Assembly (NCBI GenBank): GCA_947632185.1
Contig: CANROH010000006.1
Coordinates: 1 to 47,385, forward strand
Reading direction: 5' to 3'
DNA: 47,385 nt
Source: an uncultured Clostridia bacterium
GTDB lineage: Bacteria; Bacillota; Clostridia; TANB77; CAG-508
Shown here: positions 17,374 through 26,050 of the stretch, one piece after another
How the letters are laid out: every line of letters starts with the position of its first letter
Position numbering within the stretch: position 1 is the first letter of the stretch
Program-made: the position numbers and the translations under genes
Notes under the pieces: model-generated
What the model was told of the DNA's origin: nothing
Databases searched by the model: none
What the model saw: only the letters and a program-made list of their open reading frames with translations

Positions 17374-18570
17374 TTACAATGATTTATCTACTAATGACTT
17401 GGTATCTCTTGCAATAACTAACTCTTCATTTGTTGGAATAACATAAACTTTAATCTTAGAATCTGAAGTTGATATTTCTATTTCTTCACCTCTAATTTCA
17501 TTTTTTTGTAAATCAATCTTTAATCCCATCCATTCTAAATCTTCACAAATTTTTTTCCTAATATTTATCTGATTTTCTCCTATTCCTCCAGTAAATACTA
17601 TTGCATCTAGTCCTCTTAAAGAAACAGTATATTTTGCAATAAATTGTGCTATTGTTTGAGTAAATATTTCAATTGCTATTTTAGCTCTTGGATTAGAAAC
17701 AGAAGCCGCTTCAATTTCTCTAAAATCAGGAACTAAACCTGTTATTCCTGCTAATCCTGAATTTTTATTTAATAATTTATTTACTTCTTTTGATGATAAA
17801 TTTTCTTTTTCCATAATATCTGTAACAACAGATGGATCTAAATCTCCAGAACGTGTAACCATTGGTATTCCGCCTAAAGGAGAAAGTCCCATAGATGTAT
17901 CTATTGATTTTCCGCCTTTAATTGCAGCAATAGAAGCACCTTGACCTAAGTGACATGTTACTATTTTAGTATCTTCTATATTTTTATTCATTAGATTTGC
18001 TGCTATTTTTGATACAAACTGATGTGAAGTACCATGAGCTCCGTATTTTCTAATTTTATATTTCTCATAAAATTCATAAGGAATTGGATAAATATAATTT
18101 TCTGGTGGCATTGTTTGATGAAATGCAGTATCAAATGTAACTGCCATTGGAACTCCTGGCATTTCTTTTTGACAAGCTCTTATTCCTAATATTGCTGGTG
18201 GATTATGTAGTGGTGCAAGTGTAGCACACTCTTGTATTTTATTTATAACATCTTCATCAACAAGAACTGATTTATCAAATAATTCTCCTCCGTGAACTAT
18301 TCTATGTCCTACAGCATTAATTTCTGATAAGCTTTTAATTACTCCATAATCTTTATGAACTAATTGCCCTAGAATTATTTCTAAAGCTTCTTCATGATTC
18401 ATTACAGGAGTTTTTATAACATATTTTTCTCCATTTACTTTATGTGTTACAAAAGACTCTTGTTCTCCAATTCTTTCAAAATTTCCTTTAGCTAAAACAC
18501 TCTCATTTTCCATATCAATTAATTGATATTTTAGTGATGAACTTCCACAATTTACTACTAAAATTTTCAT
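17374..18570 (-). CDS. ackA: Acetate kinase, copy 2 (pta-ackA operon)
   Basis: This is the canonical acetate kinase partner of pta, 25 bases downstream of it. The 398 residues keep the full motif set: VNCGSSSLKYQL, GHRIVHGG, FDTAFHQTMP, HGTSHQFVS, VTRSGDLDP, GGIGENQ and NEELVIA. It is a strong terminator away from the satellite glycan operon, whose last gene is the other ackA. The motifs give no sign that either copy is inactive. Propionate or butyrate kinase is a lesser possibility for either copy, but residues around the active site look like acetate kinase. Confidence 0.96.
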   Translation of the reverse strand: MKILVVNCGSSSLKYQLIDMENESVLAKGNFERIGEQESFVTHKVNGEKYVIKTPVMNHEEALEIILGQLVHKDYGVIKSLSEINAVGHRIVHGGELFDKSVLVDEDVINKIQECATLAPLHNPPAILGIRACQKEMPGVPMAVTFDTAFHQTMPPENYIYPIPYEFYEKYKIRKYGAHGTSHQFVSKIAANLMNKNIEDTKIVTCHLGQGASIAAIKGGKSIDTSMGLSPLGGIPMVTRSGDLDPSVVTDIMEKENLSSKEVNKLLNKNSGLAGITGLVPDFREIEAASVSNPRAKIAIEIFTQTIAQFIAKYTVSLRGLDAIVFTGGIGENQINIRKKICEDLEWMGLKIDLQKNEIRGEEIEISTSDSKIKVYVIPTNEELVIARDTKSLVDKSL

Positions 18571-18595
18571 TTTTTACTCTCCCTATAAAATTTTG

Positions 18596-19591
18596 TTAAT
18601 TTTGCGCTTGAACAGCTGTAATTGCAATAACTCCTGCAATATCATCTGCTGAACATCCCCTAGATAGGTCATTTACTGGTCTTGCGATTCCTTGGCAAAG
18701 TGGTCCATAAGCTTCTGCCTTTCCTAATCTTTGAGTTAATTTATATCCAATATTTCCAGCATTTAAATCTGGAAATATTAATGTATTTGCATTTCCAGCT
18801 ATATCACTATCTGGAGCTTTACTCTTTCCAACTGATGGAACAATTGCTGCATCTAATTGTAATTCTCCATCTACTTTTAAATCAGGATATTTTTCTTTTA
18901 CAATATTTGTTGCATCTATAACTTTTTGTGTAAGTTCTGATTTAGCACTACCTTTAGTTGAATAAGAAAGCATTGCAACTTTAGCTTCTTTTCCAACTAA
19001 TTGTTCAAAACTTTTACTTGAAGAATAAGCAATTTCAGCTAATTCTTCTGCAGTCGGATTTTGATTTAATCCACAATCTCCAAAAACAAATACACCATCT
19101 TCACCATATTCGCAATTTGGAACAACCATTAAAAAAAAGGCTGATACAAGTTTTGTTCCAGGTGCTGTTTTTAAAATTTGAAGTGCTGGTCTTAATGTAT
19201 CTGAGGTAGAGTGTATTGCCCCAGAAATTAATCCATCTGCTTCATTTAACTTTACCATCATCATGCCAAAATAAACTTCATTTTTTACTAGTTCACTAGC
19301 TTGCTCTTCTGTCATACCTTTTTCTTTTCTCAATTCATATAATTTTTGTGCATATTCAGTTCTTCTATCAGATTCTAGTGGATTTATTATAGTTGCTTTT
19401 GAGATATCTAGGTTATTTTCTTTTGCCATAGTTTTAATTTTTGATTCATCTCCAATTAAAATAATATCTGCATATCCTTCTGTTAAAGCTGTTGATGCAG
19501 CTGTTATAGTTCTTAAATCAGAAGCTTCTGGCAAAACAATTTTTTTAATATTTTGTTTTGCTCTTGCTTTCATTTCATCTATAAAATTCAT
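18596..19591 (-). CDS. pta: Phosphate acetyltransferase
   Basis: It converts acetyl-CoA and phosphate to acetyl phosphate, the first step of acetate fermentation. The 331 residues match the short, single-domain Pta form of Firmicutes. Visible features are IVLPEASDLRT, GLISGAIHSTSDTLRPALQ, the FGDCGLNQNPTAEELAEIA segment and the C-terminal GIARPVNDLSRGCS. The ATG at 19591 has AGGAGGAG nine or so bases upstream. It heads the pta-ackA operon under a near-consensus promoter that overlaps the end of nth. Confidence 0.97.
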   Translation of the reverse strand: MNFIDEMKARAKQNIKKIVLPEASDLRTITAASTALTEGYADIILIGDESKIKTMAKENNLDISKATIINPLESDRRTEYAQKLYELRKEKGMTEEQASELVKNEVYFGMMMVKLNEADGLISGAIHSTSDTLRPALQILKTAPGTKLVSAFFLMVVPNCEYGEDGVFVFGDCGLNQNPTAEELAEIAYSSSKSFEQLVGKEAKVAMLSYSTKGSAKSELTQKVIDATNIVKEKYPDLKVDGELQLDAAIVPSVGKSKAPDSDIAGNANTLIFPDLNAGNIGYKLTQRLGKAEAYGPLCQGIARPVNDLSRGCSADDIAGVIAITAVQAQN

Positions 19592-19630
19592 TTTATTTCT
19601 CCTCCTAAACTTTTTATTTTTACGTAAGTC

Positions 19631-19659
19631 ATTATATAAAAATATTAATTTAAAGTCAA
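19631..19659 (-). promoter_or_regulatory. Promoter of pta-ackA, overlapping the nth stop codon
   Basis: TTGACT (19654-19659), 17 bases, TATAAT (19631-19636) on the minus strand is among the best promoters in the window. The nth stop codon TGA (19656-19658) lies inside the -35 box. Confidence 0.8.
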
Positions 19660-20291
19660 TTAGATTTATATGAATTACAATACATATTCACAGGGCACTT
19701 GCTACACTTTGGGTTTCTAGCACTACAAATTTTTCTTCCATGCCATACCAATAAATGATTAACATCATAATAATATTCTTTTGGAATTTGTTTTAATAAA
19801 TCAAGTTCTATCTTTTCAGGATCAGATTCTTTTGAGAAACCAATTTTATTTGAAATTCTTTTTGCATGTGTATCAACTGCTATTCCTTGAGGATTATGGA
19901 ATGCCTCAAGCATAATTACATTTGCACTTTTTCTTCCTACTCCAGGAAGGCTTTGTAAATTTTTCATATTATCAGGTACTATGCCATTAAAATCATCTAA
20001 TAATTTTTGGCTACATGCTTTAATATTTTTGGCTTTGTTTTTATAAAAGCCACAAGGATGTATTATTTTTTCAAGTTCATTTATATCAATTCTAGCAAGT
20101 TTTTCTGGAGTATTATATTTTTTAAACAATAATGGAGTTGTTTTATTTACTCTTTCATCTGTACATTGTGCTGAAAGCATAACTGCTATCATCATTTCAA
20201 ATGGAGTGGTAAAATCTAAACTACACACTGCATCTGGATAATATTCTTTTAAAATTTTTATTATTTCTATTGCTTCTTTTTTGTTTTTCAT
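19656..20291 (-). CDS. nth: Endonuclease III
   Basis: This is a DNA glycosylase/AP lyase that removes oxidised pyrimidines in base excision repair. The 211 residues have the helix-hairpin-helix LPGVGRKSANV with the catalytic Lys, the catalytic Asp in VDTHAKR, and a C-terminal 4Fe-4S loop C-x6-C-x2-C-x5-C (CSARNPKCSKCPVNMYC). It follows rpe by 17 bases and probably shares its transcript. Confidence 0.97.
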   Translation of the reverse strand: MKNKKEAIEIIKILKEYYPDAVCSLDFTTPFEMMIAVMLSAQCTDERVNKTTPLLFKKYNTPEKLARIDINELEKIIHPCGFYKNKAKNIKACSQKLLDDFNGIVPDNMKNLQSLPGVGRKSANVIMLEAFHNPQGIAVDTHAKRISNKIGFSKESDPEKIELDLLKQIPKEYYYDVNHLLVWHGRKICSARNPKCSKCPVNMYCNSYKSN

Positions 20292-20308
20292 ATAATCTCA
20301 CATCCATA

Positions 20309-20968
20309 CTATTCTTTTAATTTTTTAACTGACTCTATCTTATTGTCACTTGATATCAAATAATTTCCAGCTACTAAAATATTAGCTCCCGCATCTATTG
20401 CAAGTTTAGCTGTTTCATTATTTATTCCACCATCAACTTCTATATCTATGTCAATATTATTTTCTTCCAAATATTGTTTTAAATTTTTAACTTTATCTAA
20501 GGTTTCTGGAATTAATGTCTGTCCTCCTTTTCCTGGAACAACAGTCATAACTAAAATCATATGAATATAATTTAAATACTTTTTTATAGTTTCAATGCTT
20601 GTATTTGGACTTATAGCAATTCCCACTCTTGAACCACTTCTTTTAATTCTATCTATTAAACTTCTAATCTTTTCTTCATCATCAATTGCCTCTACATGAA
20701 ATGTCAAAATTTGTGGTTCTAACATTAAATATTCATCTACAAATTCTTCAACATCTTTAACCATTAAATGCACATCTAATCCTAAATTTGACATATGTGA
20801 AATTGTTAAAGCATAGTCTTTCATTAATTCCACATTATTTCTTTCAACAAATTTTCCGTCCATTACATCTATATGAAAATAATTAATTTTTGCAGTTTCT
20901 AAATTATAAAACATATGATTTGCATTTGTTTTATCCACATTTAAAACTGATGCTGATACTTCTATCAT
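20309..20968 (-). CDS. rpe: Ribulose-phosphate 3-epimerase
   Basis: It interconverts ribulose-5-phosphate and xylulose-5-phosphate in the pentose phosphate pathway, a source of pentose for nucleotides and perhaps for the phosphoribosyl donor suggested by the UbiA gene. The 219-residue TIM barrel shows SASVLNVD, HIDVMDGKFV, DVHLMVKDV, MTVVPGKGGQ and IEVDGGIN. The ATG at 20968 is set by homology, yet its only good Shine-Dalgarno sequence, AGGAG at 20999-21003, is 30 bases away with a 17-base palindrome between them. Confidence 0.96.
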   Translation of the reverse strand: MIEVSASVLNVDKTNANHMFYNLETAKINYFHIDVMDGKFVERNNVELMKDYALTISHMSNLGLDVHLMVKDVEEFVDEYLMLEPQILTFHVEAIDDEEKIRSLIDRIKRSGSRVGIAISPNTSIETIKKYLNYIHMILVMTVVPGKGGQTLIPETLDKVKNLKQYLEENNIDIDIEVDGGINNETAKLAIDAGANILVAGNYLISSDNKIESVKKLKE

Positions 20969-20979
20969 TTTTATTTTTT

Positions 20980-20996
20980 ATGATATTTAATATCAT
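20980..20996 (-). promoter_or_regulatory. Palindrome between the rpe ribosome site and start codon
   Basis: The arms ATGATATT (20980-20987) and AATATCAT (20989-20996) are exact inverted repeats around one base. If the mRNA folds here, the effective distance from AGGAG (20999-21003) to the rpe ATG falls from 30 to about 13 bases. An operator for a repressor is the alternative. Confidence 0.45.
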
Positions 20997-21018
20997 ATCT
21001 CCTTTCCTTTTTTATAAA

Positions 21019-21052
21019 ATAGAGGCATGTAAATTTATTTTCATGCCTCTAT
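21019..21052 (-). terminator. Terminator of the rlmN-stp-prkC operon
   Basis: ATAGAGGCATG (21019-21029) and CATGCCTCTAT (21042-21052) pair exactly with a 12-base loop. The T tract on the minus strand is only moderate, so some read-through into rpe and nth is likely. Confidence 0.8.
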
Positions 21053-21073
21053 CATAAATTTATTTATTAAAAT

Positions 21074-23125
21074 TTATTCAAAAGTAATTGTTTGATCTCC
21101 GTTATTAAAATCTACATTTTTTGTATCTTTTGTTACACCGTTTACTATTACTTTAACTTCTTTTACGCCTGAAGTAGTCCATGTTTTAGTAATATTAGTA
21201 GTATTTAATGGATAAGTATCACTTAAAATTGTATCTTCTCCTACTTTAATAACAACAGTTGCTTTTTCAATTTCTGGTGCAGTATTTTGAGAATCAATAA
21301 TATTTTCGCTAGTATCTGCTGGTTGTTTTTGTTCTGTATAATTCATTAAAGATTTTAAATTTACTTTAATTGTAACTGTTGATTTTACCGGTTGCTTATT
21401 TACAACTATCTCTATCTTATCTCCTTCTTTTAACGTCTTTCCTGCACTTACACTTTGTGAAATAACAATACCATCTGATTTTGATGCATCTTCTTGATAT
21501 ACAACATTAACAATTAATCCTAATGCTGATAGTGTTTCACTTGCTTTAGCTTCTTGATAATTCATAACACTTGGAACTATTACATCTTTATAAGCACTTC
21601 CTATACTAACAGTGATTTCTACTACTGTAGTTGCTGTAACTTCTTCACCTTCTTCTGGATTTACTTCAAGAACTATATCTGGTTGAATTGTTTCACTATT
21701 TTTTTCAATAATCTCATATTTTAATTCTAACTTATCTAATTCTTTCTTTACATCTTCAATATTTTTACCAACAATATTATTTGGTAATGTTACAATTTTT
21801 TGACCTTTACTTACAACTAATGTAATTTTTTCATCTACATTATATTTATAATTTGCTCTAGCAACAGGTGTTTGAGAAATTACATATCCTTGTTCAACTT
21901 CATCATGGTATTCTTCTTCAATCGTAATATTTTCAAATCCTAAATCATTCAATATTTTAATTGCTTCATCTTTAGTTATTCTATCTGTTCCATCACTATT
22001 ACCAGAAACGTTTGGTATTTCTGATTCAGCAGGCATTCCAGCATTAAGAATTGCTATTGTAGTATACATTGCTAAAATAAATATTAAAACTGCAACTAAA
22101 AATATTGTTACTGGCTTTGCCCATTTATGTTTTGAGTAAAATTCTTTTATTTTATTTGCTTTCTTTTTCTTAGTTTCAGATTCTGTAACTCTAGGAGCTT
22201 TTCTATCATTATTTTTTTCCATTTCTAATTCATATATTGTAGGAATTTTTTGTGTTGGAGAATCATCACTTCTCGTGGCCAAAACGACAAAATCCTCATT
22301 TGGTTTTTTTAGTGCTAAAGATAAATCCTGAATCATCTCAGTTGCATTTTGATATCTTAAATTAGGATCCTTTTGCATTGCTTTTAAAATTATTCTGTTT
22401 ACACTTATAGGTATATTTTCATTATATTTTATAGGATCTACTGGTTCTTCTTGAACTTGCTTTAAAGCTACTGATACTGGTGTATCTGCATCAAATGGCA
22501 CTTTTCCTGTAAGCATTTCATACATTACTATTCCTAAAGAATACAAATCTGATTTAGCATCTGTGTATCCTCCTCTAGCATGTTCTGGCGAAAAATAATG
22601 TACTGATCCTATGGTAGTTCCAAATGCTGTTATTGTAGAATTTGATACAGCCTTTGCTATTCCAAAATCTGTTACTTTAGCTATTCCATCTTCTGTTATT
22701 ATAATATTGTGTGGTTTAATATCTCTATGTATTATATTATGTTTATGAGCAGTTTCTAGAGCTGAAGCAATTTGCATTGCGATATTTACTGACCATCTCC
22801 AAGAAAGTCTTCCATCTTCTGCTATTATTTCTTTTAAAGTTTTACCTTGAATTAGTTCCATTACTATATAATATAGATTATCTTCATTACAAACATCATA
22901 TATAGAAACTATATTAGGATGAGTAAGACTAGCTGCCGCCTGAGCTTCAGTATTGAATTTTTTTATAAATTCACTATCTGTTGTAAATTCATCTTTTAAT
23001 ATTTTTATTGCTACATATCTATTAAGTACATGGCATTTTGCTTTATAAACAACTGCCATTCCACCATTTCCTATTTTTTCTAATACTTCATATCTATTAT
23101 TTAACATTTTACCTATAAGATTCAT
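21074..23125 (-). CDS. prkC: Membrane Ser/Thr protein kinase with PASTA repeats (PrkC/Stk1)
   Basis: This kinase senses peptidoglycan fragments or lipid II through outer PASTA repeats and phosphorylates division, wall and translation proteins. In the 683 residues the Gly-rich loop is IGNGGMAVVY, the catalytic Lys is K41, HRD is 133-135, DFG 153-155, and the activation loop has TTIGSVHYFSPEHA. One membrane span at about 335-362 follows a basic juxtamembrane stretch. Three PASTA-like repeats follow, then an extra C-terminal beta domain of about 100 residues ending in DQTITFE. The start is three bases after the phosphatase stop, and its AAGGAGAG lies inside the end of that gene, so translation is coupled. 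Confidence 0.96.
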   Translation of the reverse strand: MNLIGKMLNNRYEVLEKIGNGGMAVVYKAKCHVLNRYVAIKILKDEFTTDSEFIKKFNTEAQAAASLTHPNIVSIYDVCNEDNLYYIVMELIQGKTLKEIIAEDGRLSWRWSVNIAMQIASALETAHKHNIIHRDIKPHNIIITEDGIAKVTDFGIAKAVSNSTITAFGTTIGSVHYFSPEHARGGYTDAKSDLYSLGIVMYEMLTGKVPFDADTPVSVALKQVQEEPVDPIKYNENIPISVNRIILKAMQKDPNLRYQNATEMIQDLSLALKKPNEDFVVLATRSDDSPTQKIPTIYELEMEKNNDRKAPRVTESETKKKKANKIKEFYSKHKWAKPVTIFLVAVLIFILAMYTTIAILNAGMPAESEIPNVSGNSDGTDRITKDEAIKILNDLGFENITIEEEYHDEVEQGYVISQTPVARANYKYNVDEKITLVVSKGQKIVTLPNNIVGKNIEDVKKELDKLELKYEIIEKNSETIQPDIVLEVNPEEGEEVTATTVVEITVSIGSAYKDVIVPSVMNYQEAKASETLSALGLIVNVVYQEDASKSDGIVISQSVSAGKTLKEGDKIEIVVNKQPVKSTVTIKVNLKSLMNYTEQKQPADTSENIIDSQNTAPEIEKATVVIKVGEDTILSDTYPLNTTNITKTWTTSGVKEVKVIVNGVTKDTKNVDFNNGDQTITFE

Positions 23126-23127
23126 TT

Positions 23128-23889
23128 TTATCTCTCCTTAGTTTCTTCACCAATATCAATATTGTCTATAATAATTGTAGTTATATTATCATATCCTCCA
23201 AGATTATTTGCTTCATTTATTAGTGCTTCCTCTGGTTTTTCGGGATTATTTAATAATAAGTTATAAATTTCATTTTCTCTTAACATATTTGTTAATCCGT
23301 CTGAACACATAAGTAATATATCATCTTTTAAAAATCCTTTACATATTGTATCTGGTTCAACAAATGAACTACATCCTAAAGCTTTCATAAGCATATTTTT
23401 CTTTGGATGATTATAAGCTTCTTCTTTTGTTATTGTACCTTCTTTTACTAATTTTTCTACATAACTGTGATCTGTTGTAAGTCTTCTAATTATATTTTTT
23501 CTAATTCTATAAACTCTGCTATCTCCAACATGTCCTATAAACACCTTATTATTATATATTAAACAAACATCTAAAGTAGTACCCATATCTTGTAATTCTT
23601 GATCCTCTTTAGATTTTTCATATACTACCATGTTAGCAAATTCGACTGCATCTTTTATTAATTTTAATATACTCTCTCTATCTTTTTTTGTTTTTTTAAA
23701 ATTATTAACAATGTAATTTTTAGAGCTTGTAACTGCAATAGAACTTGCAACTTCTCCGCCTTTATATCCGCCCATTCCATCGGCCAGTATGTATAACTTT
23801 AAATCATCTTTTTGTAAATCTGATACATAATAACTATCTTGATTCATTTCTCTAGCTTTTCCAATATCAGATTTTGCTAAAATTCTCAC
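23128..23889 (-). CDS. stp: PP2C-type Ser/Thr phosphatase (PrpC/Stp1)
   Basis: It reverses phosphorylation by the adjacent PrkC kinase. I choose the GTG at 23889 (253 residues, MRILAKSDIGKAREMNQDS). The sequence GAGGTGA six bases upstream matches the 16S rRNA end very well, and the length equals that of Bacillus PrpC. A GTG at 23898 is possible; the ATG at 23937 lies inside rlmN and is unlikely. Metal-binding motifs are NQDSYY, LADGMGGYKGGE, GHVGDSRVYR, CSDGLTNML and GGYDNITTII. The operon order rlmN-stp-prkC is standard in Firmicutes. Confidence 0.95.
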   Translation of the reverse strand: MRILAKSDIGKAREMNQDSYYVSDLQKDDLKLYILADGMGGYKGGEVASSIAVTSSKNYIVNNFKKTKKDRESILKLIKDAVEFANMVVYEKSKEDQELQDMGTTLDVCLIYNNKVFIGHVGDSRVYRIRKNIIRRLTTDHSYVEKLVKEGTITKEEAYNHPKKNMLMKALGCSSFVEPDTICKGFLKDDILLMCSDGLTNMLRENEIYNLLLNNPEKPEEALINEANNLGGYDNITTIIIDNIDIGEETKER

Positions 23890-23900
23890 GAATCTCACCT

Positions 23901-24935
23901 CTATCCTTTTATGTTCTGTCTTCTTAATTGGCCACAAGCTGCTGAAATATCTGTGCCCAATTCTCTTCTAATTGTAGCTACTATTCCACACTTATTTAAG
24001 TAATCTCTAAATTTAATTATATTTTCATTTGTACTTTTGGTATATTTCCCACCTTCTATCTTATTTATAGGAATTAAATTTACATGTGCAAGCATTCCAT
24101 GTAATAATTTTACAAGTTCTTTTGCATCCTCTAAGTTATCATTATTATCCTTTGCTAAAGCATATTCAAAAGAAATTCTTTTATTAGTTTTATTTATATA
24201 ATATTTACAAGCTTTAATCAATTCTTCAATTGGATAAACATTATTTATCGGCATCATAGCACTTCTTGTTTTATTGTTGCTACTATGTAACGATACTGAC
24301 AATGTACATTGCATTTGTTTATCTGCTAATTCATATATTTTAGGAACTATTCCACTAGTTGAAATACTTATATGCCTTGCACCAATATTTAATCCTTTTG
24401 GATTATTAAATATTTTTATAGATTCCATTACATTATCATAATTATCTAATGGTTCGCCTATTCCCATAAAAACAATATTTGATATTTTTACATTAGAATC
24501 TCTTTCTATTGCAAGTAATTGTTCAACAATTTCGCCTGCTTCTAAATTTCTAAAAAATTCTATACCAGTAGATGCACAAAATTTACACCCCATCTTGCAT
24601 CCTATCTGACTAGATACACATATTGTATATCCATGATGATATTGCATTAGTACACTTTCTATTAAATTTCCTTGTCCATCTTGAACATCAAATAAATATT
24701 TTTTGGTTCCATCAACAGATTCTAATTTTTTAACGATTTTAAATATTCCTAAAGAATAATTCTCTTCTAATTTTTTTCTAAGTTCTAATGATAAATTAGT
24801 CATTTCATCAAATGATTGCACTTTATCTTGATATATCCATTTAAAAATTTGTTCTGCTCTAAAAGATTTTTCTCCAAGAGATTTTAATTCTTCTTTTAGA
24901 TTATCCAAATCATAATTTTTAATATTTTTTCTCAA
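23901..24935 (-). CDS. rlmN: 23S rRNA (adenine-2503-C2)-methyltransferase RlmN
   Basis: This radical SAM enzyme makes m2A2503 in 23S rRNA and m2A37 in some tRNAs. The 344 residues show the radical SAM motif CKMGCKFCAS, the SLHSSNN segment and the catalytic C-terminal Cys in ISAACGQLRR. The start is TTG at 24935, with AGGGGG four bases upstream, and fits family starts. It heads the operon with stp and prkC. Confidence 0.96.
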   Translation of the reverse strand: MRKNIKNYDLDNLKEELKSLGEKSFRAEQIFKWIYQDKVQSFDEMTNLSLELRKKLEENYSLGIFKIVKKLESVDGTKKYLFDVQDGQGNLIESVLMQYHHGYTICVSSQIGCKMGCKFCASTGIEFFRNLEAGEIVEQLLAIERDSNVKISNIVFMGIGEPLDNYDNVMESIKIFNNPKGLNIGARHISISTSGIVPKIYELADKQMQCTLSVSLHSSNNKTRSAMMPINNVYPIEELIKACKYYINKTNKRISFEYALAKDNNDNLEDAKELVKLLHGMLAHVNLIPINKIEGGKYTKSTNENIIKFRDYLNKCGIVATIRRELGTDISAACGQLRRQNIKG

Positions 24936-24969
24936 AGTTCCCCCTATTCTATAAGTATTTTTATATCAC

Positions 24970-24975
24970 ATTATA
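24970..24975 (-). promoter_or_regulatory. Probable -10 box of the rlmN-stp-prkC operon
   Basis: A TATAAT hexamer (24970-24975 on the minus strand) lies 34 bases before the TTG start of rlmN. No convincing -35 is at the right distance, so only the -10 is proposed. Confidence 0.35.
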
Positions 24976-25046
24976 TTTTTTTTTACAATACATTTATAAA
25001 CAAATTTACAAAGTATTTTTAACTTTTTTTATTTTTTATTTAAAAA

Positions 25047-25080
25047 AAATAGCAGATAGTCATTATTGTATCTACTATTT
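25047..25080 (-). terminator. Terminator of the glycan locus
   Basis: AAATAGCAGATA (25047-25058) and TATCTACTATTT (25069-25080) pair with one mismatch around a 10-base loop. On the minus strand the stem runs into at least eight Ts. It begins 25 bases after the last glycan gene. Confidence 0.85.
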
Positions 25081-25105
25081 AAATATTTCTATTATAATAT
25101 AATAG

Positions 25106-25993
25106 TTATTTTTTTAATAATTTTCTAACTGGTATTTCAATTAGTAATTCTATTTTTCTAAAGACATATAAAATATAAAATACCATCATTTGAAACAAAT
25201 TAATTTTATTATATTTTTTTTGATAATACATTTTACTTTTAAAAAGTTCTTTTATCTTTTTATAATATGTAAAAGTTTTTCCTATTGTTTGGCTTTCATA
25301 ATGAATAAATTTTTCATCATTTAGACTAATAATTTTATATTTTTTTTCATGAAGTATTTTTGCAATAATATCTTCTTCATAAAATAAAAATACATTTTCA
25401 TCAAAATATCCTATTCCTTCTAAAGCTTCCTTTTTTATAATAAAAAATGCTCCTGAAATCACACCTACTTCTAATAATTCTTTTTTATAATCTTCATCTG
25501 AATATTCGCCATTTCTTAAAATTTTGTAAAATATAATTTCTAACAACCTTGTTGAATGAATAAGATCTAAAGTAAAAGTTCTAATTTTCCAACTACTTCT
25601 TCGTATTGGTTTATTATCTTTATCAAACATTCTTGGTGCTATTACTGCAATTTTTTTATCTTTTTTAGCAACTTCTAAACAATGCTTTATAGCTTTTTCA
25701 GAAATTTCAATATCTGGATTTGAAATAATATAATAATCATATTCTTCTTTTTTACTTTTTAAATATTTTATTCCAAAATTGTTACCATAGTTATATCCAC
25801 CATTTTTTTCAGACTGTATAACTATTACTTTAGAATTTTCTAGAGTTTTTAATTTATTTAATGCCCCTTCAACTGTTGATACATTATCTACTACAAGTAT
25901 CCTATTTATAATATCATATTCAGATATTGTTTTTACATATTTTAAAGTGTCTTCTACATCATTATAGTTAACCACAACAACTGCAACTTTCAT
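25106..25993 (-). CDS. GT2 glycosyltransferase, rhamnosyltransferase-like
   Basis: This is a 295-residue cytoplasmic GT-A enzyme. It has the opening VVVVNYNDVEDT, the nucleotide-binding VVDN, a metal site SNPDIEI, GAFFIIKKEALEGIGYFDE, and the acidic catalytic segment FLFYEEDIIAKI followed by FIHYESQTIGK. The layout is that of WbbL-type dTDP-rhamnosyltransferases, but the sugar cannot be fixed. It is the last gene of the long glycan operon, with a strong terminator 25 bases beyond. The basic C-terminal end (RKIELLIEIPVRKLLKK) may touch the membrane. Confidence 0.88.
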   Translation of the reverse strand: MKVAVVVVNYNDVEDTLKYVKTISEYDIINRILVVDNVSTVEGALNKLKTLENSKVIVIQSEKNGGYNYGNNFGIKYLKSKKEEYDYYIISNPDIEISEKAIKHCLEVAKKDKKIAVIAPRMFDKDNKPIRRSSWKIRTFTLDLIHSTRLLEIIFYKILRNGEYSDEDYKKELLEVGVISGAFFIIKKEALEGIGYFDENVFLFYEEDIIAKILHEKKYKIISLNDEKFIHYESQTIGKTFTYYKKIKELFKSKMYYQKKYNKINLFQMMVFYILYVFRKIELLIEIPVRKLLKK

Positions 25994-26050
25994 ACCAAGT
26001 TTGTTTATATTAGTTTTACTAATATAATTCTCCTTTCATTCTTGCTATCA

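Noticed and set aside
23890..23937. ATG at 23937 as start of the phosphatase
   Set aside because: It overlaps rlmN by 37 bases and gives an N-terminus unlike the family; GTG at 23889 has GAGGTGA and the expected length.
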